DNA of 64,000 nt from Terriglobia bacterium. GTDB lineage: Bacteria; Acidobacteriota; Terriglobia; Bryobacterales; Bryobacteraceae. Numbering within the stretch: position 1 is the stretch's first letter; each line of letters starts with the position of its first letter. Below, in pieces: positions 1-5,832 of the stretch. The notes below the pieces were generated by a model. The model was given only the letters and a program-made list of their open reading frames with translations. It did not search any database and was not told the DNA's origin. The stretch lies in assembly GCA_020073445.1 (NCBI GenBank), contig JAIQFE010000024.1, positions 1 to 64,000 of the forward strand. Direction: 5' to 3'. The translations under genes were made by a program, and so were the position numbers.

Positions 1-38
1 GAGCATGCCCGTTAGTTCGTAGAAAGTAAGCGACTCTC
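1..38 (+). repeat. Left inverted repeat of the IS256 element
   Basis: Pairs with 1300-1337. The inner 17 bases (22-38) match the inner right repeat with one mismatch, and the outer 11 bases match at 9 of 11. The window starts at, or within a base or two of, the outer end. Confidence 0.8.
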
Positions 39-98
39 AAACCTGGAGGAGTGAACGCCTCTGGGTAGTTTTTCTGCCAAGAAAAAGGAGAGAGTCGC
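30..98 (+). promoter_or_regulatory. Inverted repeat around the transposase ribosome binding site
   Basis: GCGACTCTC at 30-38 is the exact reverse complement of GAGAGTCGC at 90-98. The second arm abuts the Shine-Dalgarno AAGGAG (85-90) and ends one base before the ATG at 100. An RNA that starts upstream of the element would contain both arms and could fold over the start region. An RNA starting inside the loop would lack the first arm. This resembles the protection from read-through translation known in other IS elements; for this element it is inference. Confidence 0.45.
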
Positions 99-99
99 T

Positions 100-1311
100 A
101 TGAAGAGAAGATACCAGATCGACCAGCAACGGGCCGTGCAGCAGTTCCGCCGGCTCGCCACCGAACAGAACCCCAACATCCAGATGATCCTGCCGATGGC
201 CGACATCGTCGGCTTGTTGCAGGAGGGGGTGGGCAACTTGCTGCGGCATGCGGGACTGGAACTGATGCACCTGGTGATGGACGAAGAAGTGAAGTCGCTG
301 GCTGGCGAGCGCCACCAGCAACACGAACAACGCCGCGCGCATCGCTGGGGCAAGGAAGACGGCTATTGCGTGGTGGATGGCCAGAAGGTGCCGATCAAGC
401 GGACGCGATTGCGCAGCGGCGACAATCGCGAACAACGCTTGGGGAGCTACGAACTGTTTCAGCGCGACGGGCCTTTGCAGCAAGGCGTCTGGGACAAAAT
501 GATGCGGGGACTTTCGACGCGCAATTACGGCGCGGTGGTGAAGGACTTTCAATCCGCCTATGGAATCGAGAAGTCGGCGGTGAGCGAGAACTTCATCGAG
601 GCCAGCCGCGAGAAGGTGAAGCAGTTGATGGAGCGTCCGCTGGGCGAGTTGCGGTTGTGCGCCGTGCTGATCGACGGCACGCCCTTCAAGGACCGGCAGA
701 TGATTGCGGCCCTTGGGATTGGCTGCGATGGGCGCAAAACCGTACTAGGCATCCGAGAAGGTGCAACGGAAAACACCGCCGTGGTGAGCAGCCTGTTGAG
801 TGAACTGGCGGAGCGCGGCCTGGACTTCTCCGTGCCGCGTCTGTACATCCTGGATGGGGGCAAAGCCCTGCACGCGGCCGTGCGGCGCCACGCCGGCGAG
901 GCGGCTTTCATCCAACGCTGCCAAGTCCACAAGAAACGCAATGTGGTGGATCACTTGCCGGACGAACACAAAGCCGATGTCAGAAGAAAACTCCAAAACG
1001 CATACGCGATGGCGGACTACGCCGACGCCAAGCGTGCTCTGGACCGTCTGCATCGCGAGTTAATGGACCTGAATCCGAGCGCCGCGCGCAGCCTTGAAGA
1101 AGGGATGGAAGAAACGCTCACCGTCCACAAACTGCGCGTGCCGGATCAGCTCCGCCGGACGCTCAGTTGCACCAACGTAATCGAGTCCGCTTTCTCCATC
1201 GTCGAAACCGTGTGCCGGAACGTGAAGCGTTGGCGGACGGGCGATCAGATCGAGCGATGGGTTGGCTCAGGGTTGCTCGTCGCCGAGCGGCAGAGGATCG
1301 AGAGTCGCTAA
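100..1311 (+). CDS. IS256-family (mutator-type) transposase
   Basis: Protein of 403 residues, the usual IS256 transposase length. It carries the family's DDE catalytic triad in the expected contexts: Asp in LIDGTPFKD, Asp in YILDGGKAL, and Glu in TNVIESAFS near the C-terminus. A QRCQVHKKRNV segment follows the second Asp, as is typical for this family. The start ATG at 100 has AAGGAG nine bases upstream. The stop codon lies inside the right inverted repeat. It would catalyse cut-and-paste or copy-out transposition of its own element. No frameshift or missing catalytic residue is visible. Confidence 0.95.
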   Translation: MKRRYQIDQQRAVQQFRRLATEQNPNIQMILPMADIVGLLQEGVGNLLRHAGLELMHLVMDEEVKSLAGERHQQHEQRRAHRWGKEDGYCVVDGQKVPIKRTRLRSGDNREQRLGSYELFQRDGPLQQGVWDKMMRGLSTRNYGAVVKDFQSAYGIEKSAVSENFIEASREKVKQLMERPLGELRLCAVLIDGTPFKDRQMIAALGIGCDGRKTVLGIREGATENTAVVSSLLSELAERGLDFSVPRLYILDGGKALHAAVRRHAGEAAFIQRCQVHKKRNVVDHLPDEHKADVRRKLQNAYAMADYADAKRALDRLHRELMDLNPSAARSLEEGMEETLTVHKLRVPDQLRRTLSCTNVIESAFSIVETVCRNVKRWRTGDQIERWVGSGLLVAERQRIESR

Positions 1312-1337
1312 CTTTCAACGGAGTTCCGGGCAATCTC
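1300..1337 (-). repeat. Right inverted repeat of the IS256 element
   Basis: Mirror of 1-38. It contains the transposase stop codon (1309-1311). The reading frame of the disrupted minus-strand gene is clean up to about 1338 and loses its family character inside the repeat. Confidence 0.8.
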
Positions 1338-1461
1338 TGATCGGAACTGGAATTGGACGATTAGCAGCAGCGAGGGCTGTACGTCGCGACGGGGTAACGC
1401 CGATCATCGCATTGACGATCAGATTCCCATTTTGTGCTACCTGCCTGGTGAAGTATGGCAC
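1314..1461 (-). pseudogene. 5' fragment of a retropepsin-like aspartic protease gene, cut by the IS256 element
   Basis: A GTG at 1461-1459 opens a frame starting MPYFTRQVAQNG and continuing through IVNAMIGVTPSRR and ANRPIPVPI before it enters the IS right end (after about 1338) and stops at 1314. This N-terminus looks like the family of small predicted retropepsin-like proteins encoded directly after the small conserved gene found here at 1437-1688. Only about 40 residues survive, so the catalytic D[TS]G motif, expected further downstream, is missing from the window. The rest should lie to the left of the insertion element. The GTG lies inside the upstream gene with about a 25-base overlap, suggesting translational coupling in the intact locus. 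Confidence 0.6.
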
Positions 1462-1688
1462 GGAAGTAGACGAGAGATAAACTGCACTTGCTCTACCGTT
1501 TGAATTTGCTTAACCAGGAAGGGCTCAAGCTGGAATTTAGAATAGCCTTCTTTGATAGCGTCCTCGTAGGTTCCGAAGACATCCACGACCTGATCGCCGT
1601 GAATAAGCACGTACTTTCCTTCGCCTTCGTTGGTAAGCAACTCTGGCAGTTTGCTTTTATAGGTTTCCAGTTCGCGTTCAAGTGCCAT
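1437..1688 (-). CDS. Small conserved protein, partner of a retropepsin-like protease
   Basis: 83 residues, starting MALERELETYKSKL. A central YVLIHGDQVVDVFGTYEDA stretch is followed by EGYSKFQLEPFLVKQI and a PCHTSPG tail. I recognise this as a widespread small family of unknown function, annotated variously as hypothetical or DUF5678-like. It is usually followed by an overlapping gene for a predicted aspartic protease; here that partner begins at 1461 and is destroyed by the IS256 element. A GGGAA upstream of the ATG is a weak ribosome binding site and falls at or within the end of the IS1-like element. The conserved pairing suggests joint function, but no biochemical role is known to me. Confidence 0.75.
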   Translation of the reverse strand: MALERELETYKSKLPELLTNEGEGKYVLIHGDQVVDVFGTYEDAIKEGYSKFQLEPFLVKQIQTVEQVQFISRLLPCHTSPGR

Positions 1689-1759
1689 AAGCCAGTTCCC
1701 TAGATACTAGTGTACCTATCGGCAATTTGCAACTGGGGCTTTACGGCAAGCCGCTGATT

Positions 1760-2692
1760 CTACGACAGAAGCTCAGCAATCCCCCAAACGTGATCGGTTA
1801 AACCTGTTTCCATAGCGGGCGTCACGCGCAGCGTCTTGTGAATCCTACAGAAGTTGTAGTACGCGAAGTGCAGGCAGTATGCGGCCCACAGGTTGTCCCA
1901 CTTCCTAGAAAAACCGTTCGTCAAGCGCGTCAGGCGGCGCATCTGCATGCGGATGGTTAGATTCTGGCGCTCCACAATCGACGTGCAGATTCTTTTGGGG
2001 TCGGGTGTGCCCCTGACTGGGACCACCTCCGTAGACTTCACCTCAGCAGGGCTATACCGACCTTCGCCTTCGCTGGCGGAACGGTATACCTTGATAAGCT
2101 GAGCGAAGTCGCAACCGCCCAACATGCGCGGGATAGCCTGTTTATACGGCTGAAAGCCATCGGTTGTAATTTGGAAATTAGCTCCCGCCGTGGCGTGCCG
2201 TACGCCCTGAATGAAGGCGTCTGTAGTCTGCTGATTGCGCTTGCCGAGTGAAAAGTTTAGAACTAGCTTCGTGTTGCGTTCGACGGCTACAAAGCAGTAG
2301 GCATCGCCAAAGTTCGGGTCATCGTCGGGCGTGCAGTTCTTTTCTTTTTTTCCAACGAAACCCCAGATCTCATCACACTCCACGTCTTTTACGGGAATGT
2401 TGACGAGCAAGCGGCCCATAACCTTTTCGCACTTTTCGCCCGCCAACACCAGCGCCTTCATGATCGTGTTCTGGTCCATGCCTGTGATCCGCATGGTGCT
2501 CTTGATGGAGTTGCCTTCGATAAGGAGTTGGAGGGCCATCACCAAGCTGGCTTGGGGCGTTGTCATGTTGCCCAGGACGCGCTGGCGGGGTTCGGTAAAG
2601 GTCCGCTTGCAGGCAGGGCAACGGAACCGGCTGAGGCCGTTTCTGTGCTTGCCGAAGCGTTGACAGGTTACCGCACAATCCTCGCAACGCAT
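1760..2692 (-). CDS. IS1-like DDE transposase with N-terminal zinc ribbon
   Basis: 310 residues encoded in one frame, unlike classical IS1 with its programmed frameshift. The N-terminus has paired cysteines (CEDC near residue 3 and CPAC near residue 25) typical of a zinc ribbon, followed by a helix-turn-helix-like stretch (SIKSTMRITGMDQNTI). The DDE residues are visible as Asp in ECDEIWGFVG, Asp in ITTDGFQPY and Glu in IVERQNLTIRM. The C-terminal AYYNFCRIHKTLRVTPAM tail is typical of this transposase group. The start MRCEDC follows a strong promoter module on the same strand (2727-2756). The gene appears intact. Confidence 0.88.
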   Translation of the reverse strand: MRCEDCAVTCQRFGKHRNGLSRFRCPACKRTFTEPRQRVLGNMTTPQASLVMALQLLIEGNSIKSTMRITGMDQNTIMKALVLAGEKCEKVMGRLLVNIPVKDVECDEIWGFVGKKEKNCTPDDDPNFGDAYCFVAVERNTKLVLNFSLGKRNQQTTDAFIQGVRHATAGANFQITTDGFQPYKQAIPRMLGGCDFAQLIKVYRSASEGEGRYSPAEVKSTEVVPVRGTPDPKRICTSIVERQNLTIRMQMRRLTRLTNGFSRKWDNLWAAYCLHFAYYNFCRIHKTLRVTPAMETGLTDHVWGIAELLS

Positions 2693-2726
2693 TGTTTGGC
2701 TTGTTTTGTGTCGGAAACCATGATTT

Positions 2727-2770
2727 ATAATACAACGAGCGCTCGCTGTTTGTCAAGACATGGAATTATC
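2727..2770 (-). promoter_or_regulatory. Strong sigma70-type promoter with a palindrome in the spacer (module 1)
   Basis: Read on the minus strand: TTGACA (2756-2751), an 18-base spacer, then TATTAT (2732-2727). The spacer contains the palindrome CGAGCGCTCG (2736-2745). A very similar sequence stands in front of the gene at 3603-3920 (see 3927-3970). The identity runs from the palindrome past the -35 box (CAAGAC and on to AATT). A symmetric site between -35 and -10 is a classic position for a repressor. The promoter drives the IS1-like transposase. Confidence 0.6.
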
Positions 2771-2841
2771 TTTAACCCGGTGAAAGTTAGGTGCTGGCAA
2801 CTCAGTGGGAACTATGATATAGTGGGAGTCGAGAATTATGA

Positions 2842-2991
2842 GGGCGGGCTCGGAGTATTCCTCTTAGAGCCCGCGTTCCAGTTACGGCCTCACGGCCGTA
2901 TTGGGATTTCGACGGTTACGACGTAATCACCGAGCTGAATTCGGACGATCACTACCCGCCGCCTCTTGAAGGTAGTCACTCGCATAAGTGA
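2842..2991 (+). pseudogene. Orphan coding remnant without start codon
   Basis: The plus-strand frame open from 2842 to TGA 2989-2991 reads ...ARVPVTASRPYWDFDGYDV, then ITELNSDDHYPPPLEGSHSHK. Its composition looks like real protein, but there is no ATG or GTG in frame. Just upstream, an ATG at 2838 opens a nine-codon frame offset by one base. It lies directly right of the IS1-like element and directly left of a good plus-strand terminator. The best reading is the 3' end of a gene cut by the insertion, or a small gene with a one-base frameshift. I do not recognise a family. Confidence 0.35.
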
Positions 2992-3006
2992 CCTCCTGTT
3001 TGGAAT

Positions 3007-3043
3007 ACCCTCCGGTGTTACTAGCACCGGAGGGTTTCTGCTT
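3007..3043 (+). terminator. Rho-independent terminator
   Basis: Perfect 11-bp stem ACCCTCCGGTG (3007-3017) / CACCGGAGGGT (3025-3035) with a seven-base loop, followed by a pyrimidine-rich tail TTTCTGCTTCTT on the plus strand. It lies 15 bases after the orphan frame ending at 2991 and 13 bases past the minus-strand gene ending at 3057, so it may serve both convergent transcripts. Confidence 0.75.
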
Positions 3044-3056
3044 CTTAGGGCAGAAC

Positions 3057-3470
3057 TTATACGGCGTAGTGTAGATCACCATTCGCCGCCTTGAGTTGAA
3101 ATCCGCGCCGGGAAAACTCTGTTGCGTCCCAGTCGCCATTGTCCAACTGAGTAAAGAAGCGCTTATCGCTGAGGCAGTAGCTAATTGTGCCCTCAGGCAA
3201 TCCTGCTTTGGATACAATCTCCGCACGGGACATCGGCCCATTCTTGATAAGAAAATCAGCTAGAGCTTCTTTTCTGGGCTTTTGGGGAGCTTCTATTATC
3301 GGCTGGGGAAGGTTGGTTTGGGCAGATGCCATCGCCTGAGCATGGGGAGAAATGAATCCCCGCTGTTCTCCAACTCCGAACGCGAGAGCGAGTTGGTTGC
3401 GGGCCTGTTGTAGCGACTGGATCTTTTTATCGATGATTTCAATCGCCTTCTGAATTTCAGGATCGACCAT
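3057..3470 (-). CDS. Small protein with coiled coil and C-terminal winged-helix-like domain
   Basis: 137 residues from the ATG at 3470, which has an ideal GGAGGT six bases upstream. An upstream TTG at 3485 would place that Shine-Dalgarno inside the coding region, so I reject it. Residues 1-30 (PEIQKAIEIIDKKIQSLQQA) look like a short coiled coil. The C-terminal part (KEALADFLIKNGPMSRAEI, then SKAGLPEGTISYCL and a DNGDWDATEF wing) looks like a winged helix-turn-helix. It is probably DNA-binding. I do not recognise a named family. It stands alone between a terminator and a predicted promoter. Confidence 0.65.
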   Translation of the reverse strand: MVDPEIQKAIEIIDKKIQSLQQARNQLALAFGVGEQRGFISPHAQAMASAQTNLPQPIIEAPQKPRKEALADFLIKNGPMSRAEIVSKAGLPEGTISYCLSDKRFFTQLDNGDWDATEFSRRGFQLKAANGDLHYAV

Positions 3471-3489
3471 AGAAGTGACCTCCAACTCA

Positions 3490-3517
3490 ATCCTATCACG
3501 GATTCAGATGGAGTCAA
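3490..3517 (-). promoter_or_regulatory. Predicted sigma70 promoter for the gene at 3057-3470
   Basis: Minus strand TTGACT (3517-3512), 16-base spacer, TAGGAT (3495-3490), 20 bases before the ATG and just upstream of the GGAGGT ribosome binding site. The remaining bases up to 3602 hold no gene that I can support. Confidence 0.4.
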
Positions 3518-3602
3518 TCGTAGGTCCAACTATTATCGTAACTAGATCTATATACTTATCTGTTACTTACGTAAATCTTCGCCAGTTGATCGCCAATCCC
3601 AA

Positions 3603-3920
3603 TTATTCCATTGGCCTCTGAACTGGCTTCTTGGGTCTGCCACCGGCGTGTTTTGTCCGCCTAGCAGCAAGTTGCCGGAAGTGATCAGATCCAAGTTTCT
3701 TGGCCGTGGCATTTCCACCCTTGCTCCCTAGGATGGCCGCAGCGGACTTTCCCGGCTTGGCGGTGGCCAGTAGATCATCGGTGAGCGCTAGGGCAGCGCG
3801 TAGCAGTTCGCGGGATCGTGCGGTTCTGTTCTCAGGCAGTAGATTGGTCGTCTCTAAAATTAAATCGACTTCGGCTATGAGACGCTTCAGAGTTTGAATG
3901 GACGCCCGATCTGTTGGCAT
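3603..3920 (-). CDS. Small basic protein with AT-hook-like tail
   Basis: 105 residues. The N-terminal half (ASIQTLKRLIAEVDLILE and on to RELLRAALALTDDLL) is predicted helical. The C-terminal part GSKGGNATAKKLGSDHF and RRTKHAGGRPKKP is strongly basic and ends with a GRP core like an AT hook. The KGG-type repeat resembles short stress-protein motifs, weakly. The ATG at 3920 lies only six bases after a predicted -10 box and lacks a Shine-Dalgarno, so the message is probably leaderless. Function unknown; DNA binding is an inference from the tail. Confidence 0.55.
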   Translation of the reverse strand: MPTDRASIQTLKRLIAEVDLILETTNLLPENRTARSRELLRAALALTDDLLATAKPGKSAAAILGSKGGNATAKKLGSDHFRQLAARRTKHAGGRPKKPVQRPME

Positions 3921-3926
3921 ACATTG

Positions 3927-3970
3927 AGGGTACGGCGAGCGCTCGCAGTTAGCAAGACCTGCAATTTTTC
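3927..3970 (-). promoter_or_regulatory. Promoter with palindrome in the spacer (module 2)
   Basis: Minus strand TTGCTA (3955-3950), 17-base spacer, TACCCT (3932-3927). The spacer contains GCGAGCGCTCGC (3935-3946), a perfect 12-base palindrome. It aligns with module 1 at 2736-2770 over about 34 bases with one gap and a handful of mismatches. The ATG of the following gene is six bases past the -10. Confidence 0.5.
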
Positions 3971-4001
3971 CATCAACGCACTATTCAGGCTCTACCCCGG
4001 T

Positions 4002-4030
4002 TTGACACCCTTGCACCCGGGTCGTTAGAC
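4002..4030 (+). promoter_or_regulatory. Sigma70 promoter of the DUF507 gene
   Basis: TTGACA (4002-4007), 17-base spacer, TTAGAC (4025-4030), ending 13 bases before the ATG at 4044. Confidence 0.55.
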
Positions 4031-4043
4031 TGAGATTCAGGGA

Positions 4044-4631
4044 ATGCTGCTCGCACGCGAGTTCGTCGACTTCGTTTCGCGCCAAATCGTCAACAAACTG
4101 ACCCCGCGGTGGATTGAGACCACCGATAATCAGGTGGCCGCTGAGTTCATCGCCAACGTGGTCGAAGAGGATTTGAGCATCGAGGATCGGCTCAACGATG
4201 AGGTGCGCGAGCTCCTCAGCCAATACAGCGATTACATGCGCCGCGAGGGCGTGAGCTATCAGGACATGTTCCGGCGCATCAAGAACACCCTGATCACCCA
4301 ACGCAAGGTCATCCGGGCTTCGGGACGCGATACCGGCGACTCCATGAAGCTGTCGCGCGACAAGATCAACGACATTTCGCACAAAATCGTCGCGGCGCTC
4401 CGCAAAAGCCGCGATTTCCGGCTGAAGCGCGATCCTAATGACGTCCGCCTGGAACTGGTCAAGGTGATGACGGAAATCCTCCAGACCGAGGAAAAGGTCG
4501 ACAAGGCCGCCCGCACCAAGATCCGCACGCAGAAGAAGGAAATCGCGGAAGGCACCGAAGAGTGGGACCTGCTCCACAAGCGCTACTACGCCGAGGAACT
4601 GAAAAAGCTCGGCATCGACCTCGCCCACTGA
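4044..4631 (+). CDS. DUF507 family protein
   Basis: 195 residues, matching the full-length two-half architecture of DUF507 proteins. Each half (about 1-90 and 100-190) has a RD/ED-containing helical segment: the first half has EEDLSIEDRLNDEVRELL, the second RLELVKVMTEILQTEEKVD. The C-terminus EEWDLLHKRYYAEELKKLGI is characteristic. The function is not established. The gene sits behind its own promoter and starts the plus-strand run at 4.0-5.2 kb. It marks the return to typical chromosomal content after the accessory stretch. Confidence 0.85.
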   Translation: MLLAREFVDFVSRQIVNKLTPRWIETTDNQVAAEFIANVVEEDLSIEDRLNDEVRELLSQYSDYMRREGVSYQDMFRRIKNTLITQRKVIRASGRDTGDSMKLSRDKINDISHKIVAALRKSRDFRLKRDPNDVRLELVKVMTEILQTEEKVDKAARTKIRTQKKEIAEGTEEWDLLHKRYYAEELKKLGIDLAH

Positions 4632-4763
4632 TCCGCCGTTCGCATCCCGGATACAATGGATGTCGTCTTTGAGGAAGAAAGCGCAAAACGGAGCGCGGCG
4701 CGATCATTTCCTCAGTTTGGGCGGGGCGCACCGCGCCCTTTGCGCTTCAAAGGAGCGATACAC

Positions 4764-5231
4764 ATGACACGCACTCGGTTGTTACGCACTGTGTTGATGG
4801 CCGCCTCCGCGGCTTCCATGTTCGGCATATTCGGCCTGGTGAGCGCCGCCGAACCCGATCCGAAGGTGATGAACGTCACGCTGCCGGAAAACATCAAGTG
4901 GAGCAGCAGCGCCTCCGGCAATTCCACTGCGGTGCTGTACGGCGATCCCTCCAAGCCCGGGCTGTACATCGTGCTTACCAAGTGGTCTCCCGGCCACATG
5001 AGCCGTCCCCATTTTCACCCCAATGACCGGTTTATTACGGTGATCTCGGGAACTTGGTGGGTGGGCTGGGGACCGAAGTACGATCCGGCCAGCACCAAGC
5101 CGATTCCCGCGGGAAGCTTCGTCACGCACTACGGCAAGCAGATCCACTACGATGGCGCGAAAGACGTCGAATGCGTGCTGCAAATAGTGGGAATGGGTCC
5201 GGCCGAATCGACTGGCGCCGAGCAGAAGTAG
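4764..5231 (+). CDS. Exported cupin-domain protein
   Basis: 155 residues from the ATG at 4764, chosen because AAGGAG lies nine bases upstream and the sequence then begins with a signal peptide (MTRTRLLRTVLMAASAA, cleavage near LVSAAEP). The mature part is a single cupin: WSPGHMSRPHFHPNDRF holds the HxH metal ligands, GTWWVGWG the first cupin strand pair, and GKQIHYDG the later histidine. The substrate is unknown. Small periplasmic cupins of this kind are common in Acidobacteria. It converges with the PA14 gene, whose stop is four bases away. Confidence 0.8.
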   Translation: MTRTRLLRTVLMAASAASMFGIFGLVSAAEPDPKVMNVTLPENIKWSSSASGNSTAVLYGDPSKPGLYIVLTKWSPGHMSRPHFHPNDRFITVISGTWWVGWGPKYDPASTKPIPAGSFVTHYGKQIHYDGAKDVECVLQIVGMGPAESTGAEQK

Positions 5232-5234
5232 CAG

Positions 5235-5828
5235 TTAGCGGTTCGGAAACTTCCAGTCTTCGGGGTTCGCGGGCGGCTTGAACTCGTCCGTACTGAACAC
5301 GCGGAGGTCTTGATCCTGGCCTGTGACGACGGGCCCCGCGATCTGTAGCACCAGAGCCACCTGCAGCCGCGGGCCTTGGAAGTATTGCACGCGGATCTTG
5401 TGGATTCCTCCGGCCAAGTCCACGCTTCCGGACTTGGTGTCCACCGGGTGGATACCGTCGTTGTCCACGATCATCCGGTCGTCGATATAGAGCTTTGAGC
5501 CGTCGTCAGAAGTGAGCGCAAAGCGATAGAGCCCGGGCTTCTCGATCCAGAACCGCCCCGTGTATTCGATCGCGAACCACTCCTCGCGCCTGGTGACGCC
5601 GGGAAAACCCTCCGTGAAATCGCGCAGAGGAATGTTCAGCGCGGAGACGTAGATCTTTCCCTGCGGCTTGATCTTGCGAAGGTCGGGGATTCCTTTCGAG
5701 CGCTTGGAGATGTGATAGACGACGCCCTCGAGACCGCCGGGGACGACCACGGTGGTTCCAAAGCTTACAGGTTGCTCTTGGCCGGCCGACAGAACCGCAG
5801 CCACCAGAAAGAGCAAACCCCGTTGCAT
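5235..5828 (-). CDS. Exported PA14-domain protein
   Basis: 197 residues with a signal peptide (MQRGLLFLVAAVLSAGQ). Most of the protein is a PA14 beta-barrel domain: EYTGRFWIEKPGLYRFAL, then SDDGSKLYIDDRMIVDN and IHKIRVQYFQGPR are the diagnostic segments. PA14 domains often bind carbohydrates. It begins four bases after the stop of the ADOP permease gene, so the two are probably co-transcribed. No catalytic domain is attached. Confidence 0.82.
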   Translation of the reverse strand: MQRGLLFLVAAVLSAGQEQPVSFGTTVVVPGGLEGVVYHISKRSKGIPDLRKIKPQGKIYVSALNIPLRDFTEGFPGVTRREEWFAIEYTGRFWIEKPGLYRFALTSDDGSKLYIDDRMIVDNDGIHPVDTKSGSVDLAGGIHKIRVQYFQGPRLQVALVLQIAGPVVTGQDQDLRVFSTDEFKPPANPEDWKFPNR

Positions 5829-5832
5829 AATA

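Larger units (their letters stand above)
1..1337 (+). mobile_element. IS256-family insertion sequence
   Basis: A single transposase gene is enclosed by imperfect inverted repeats of about 38 bp: 1-38 (begins GAGCATGCCCG, ends GCGACTCTC) and 1300-1337 (the reverse complement has the same beginning and end). About 30 of 38 positions match by eye. The length of about 1.34 kb is normal for IS256. The element interrupts a minus-strand gene whose start is preserved at 1461. The left flank lies outside the window, so the 8-9 bp target duplication cannot be checked. The transposase frame is open and the ends are intact, so the element may be active. Confidence 0.85.
1694..2813 (-). mobile_element. 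IS1-like element, approximate limits
   Basis: The transposase gene at 1760-2692 is enclosed by weak inverted repeats. AGTTCCC at 1694-1700 with ACCTA at 1714-1718 mirrors TAGGT at 2788-2792 with GGGAACT at 2807-2813, with a divergent, gapped middle. That gives about 1.12 kb, which is plausible. The bases outside (CATAAGCC to the left, ATGATATA to the right) do not form a direct repeat, so the ends are provisional. If correct, the left end lies five bases from the ATG of the gene at 1688. Confidence 0.4.

Noticed and set aside
1694-2813. A target-site duplication around the IS1-like element.
   Set aside because: The flanking octamers do not match; the ends are therefore reported only as approximate.
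2899-2925. GGGATTTCGACGG resembles the conserved 5' part of tmRNA.
   Set aside because: No matching 3' T-arm and CCA end within the expected 350 bases, and no tag frame; the region reads better as a coding remnant.
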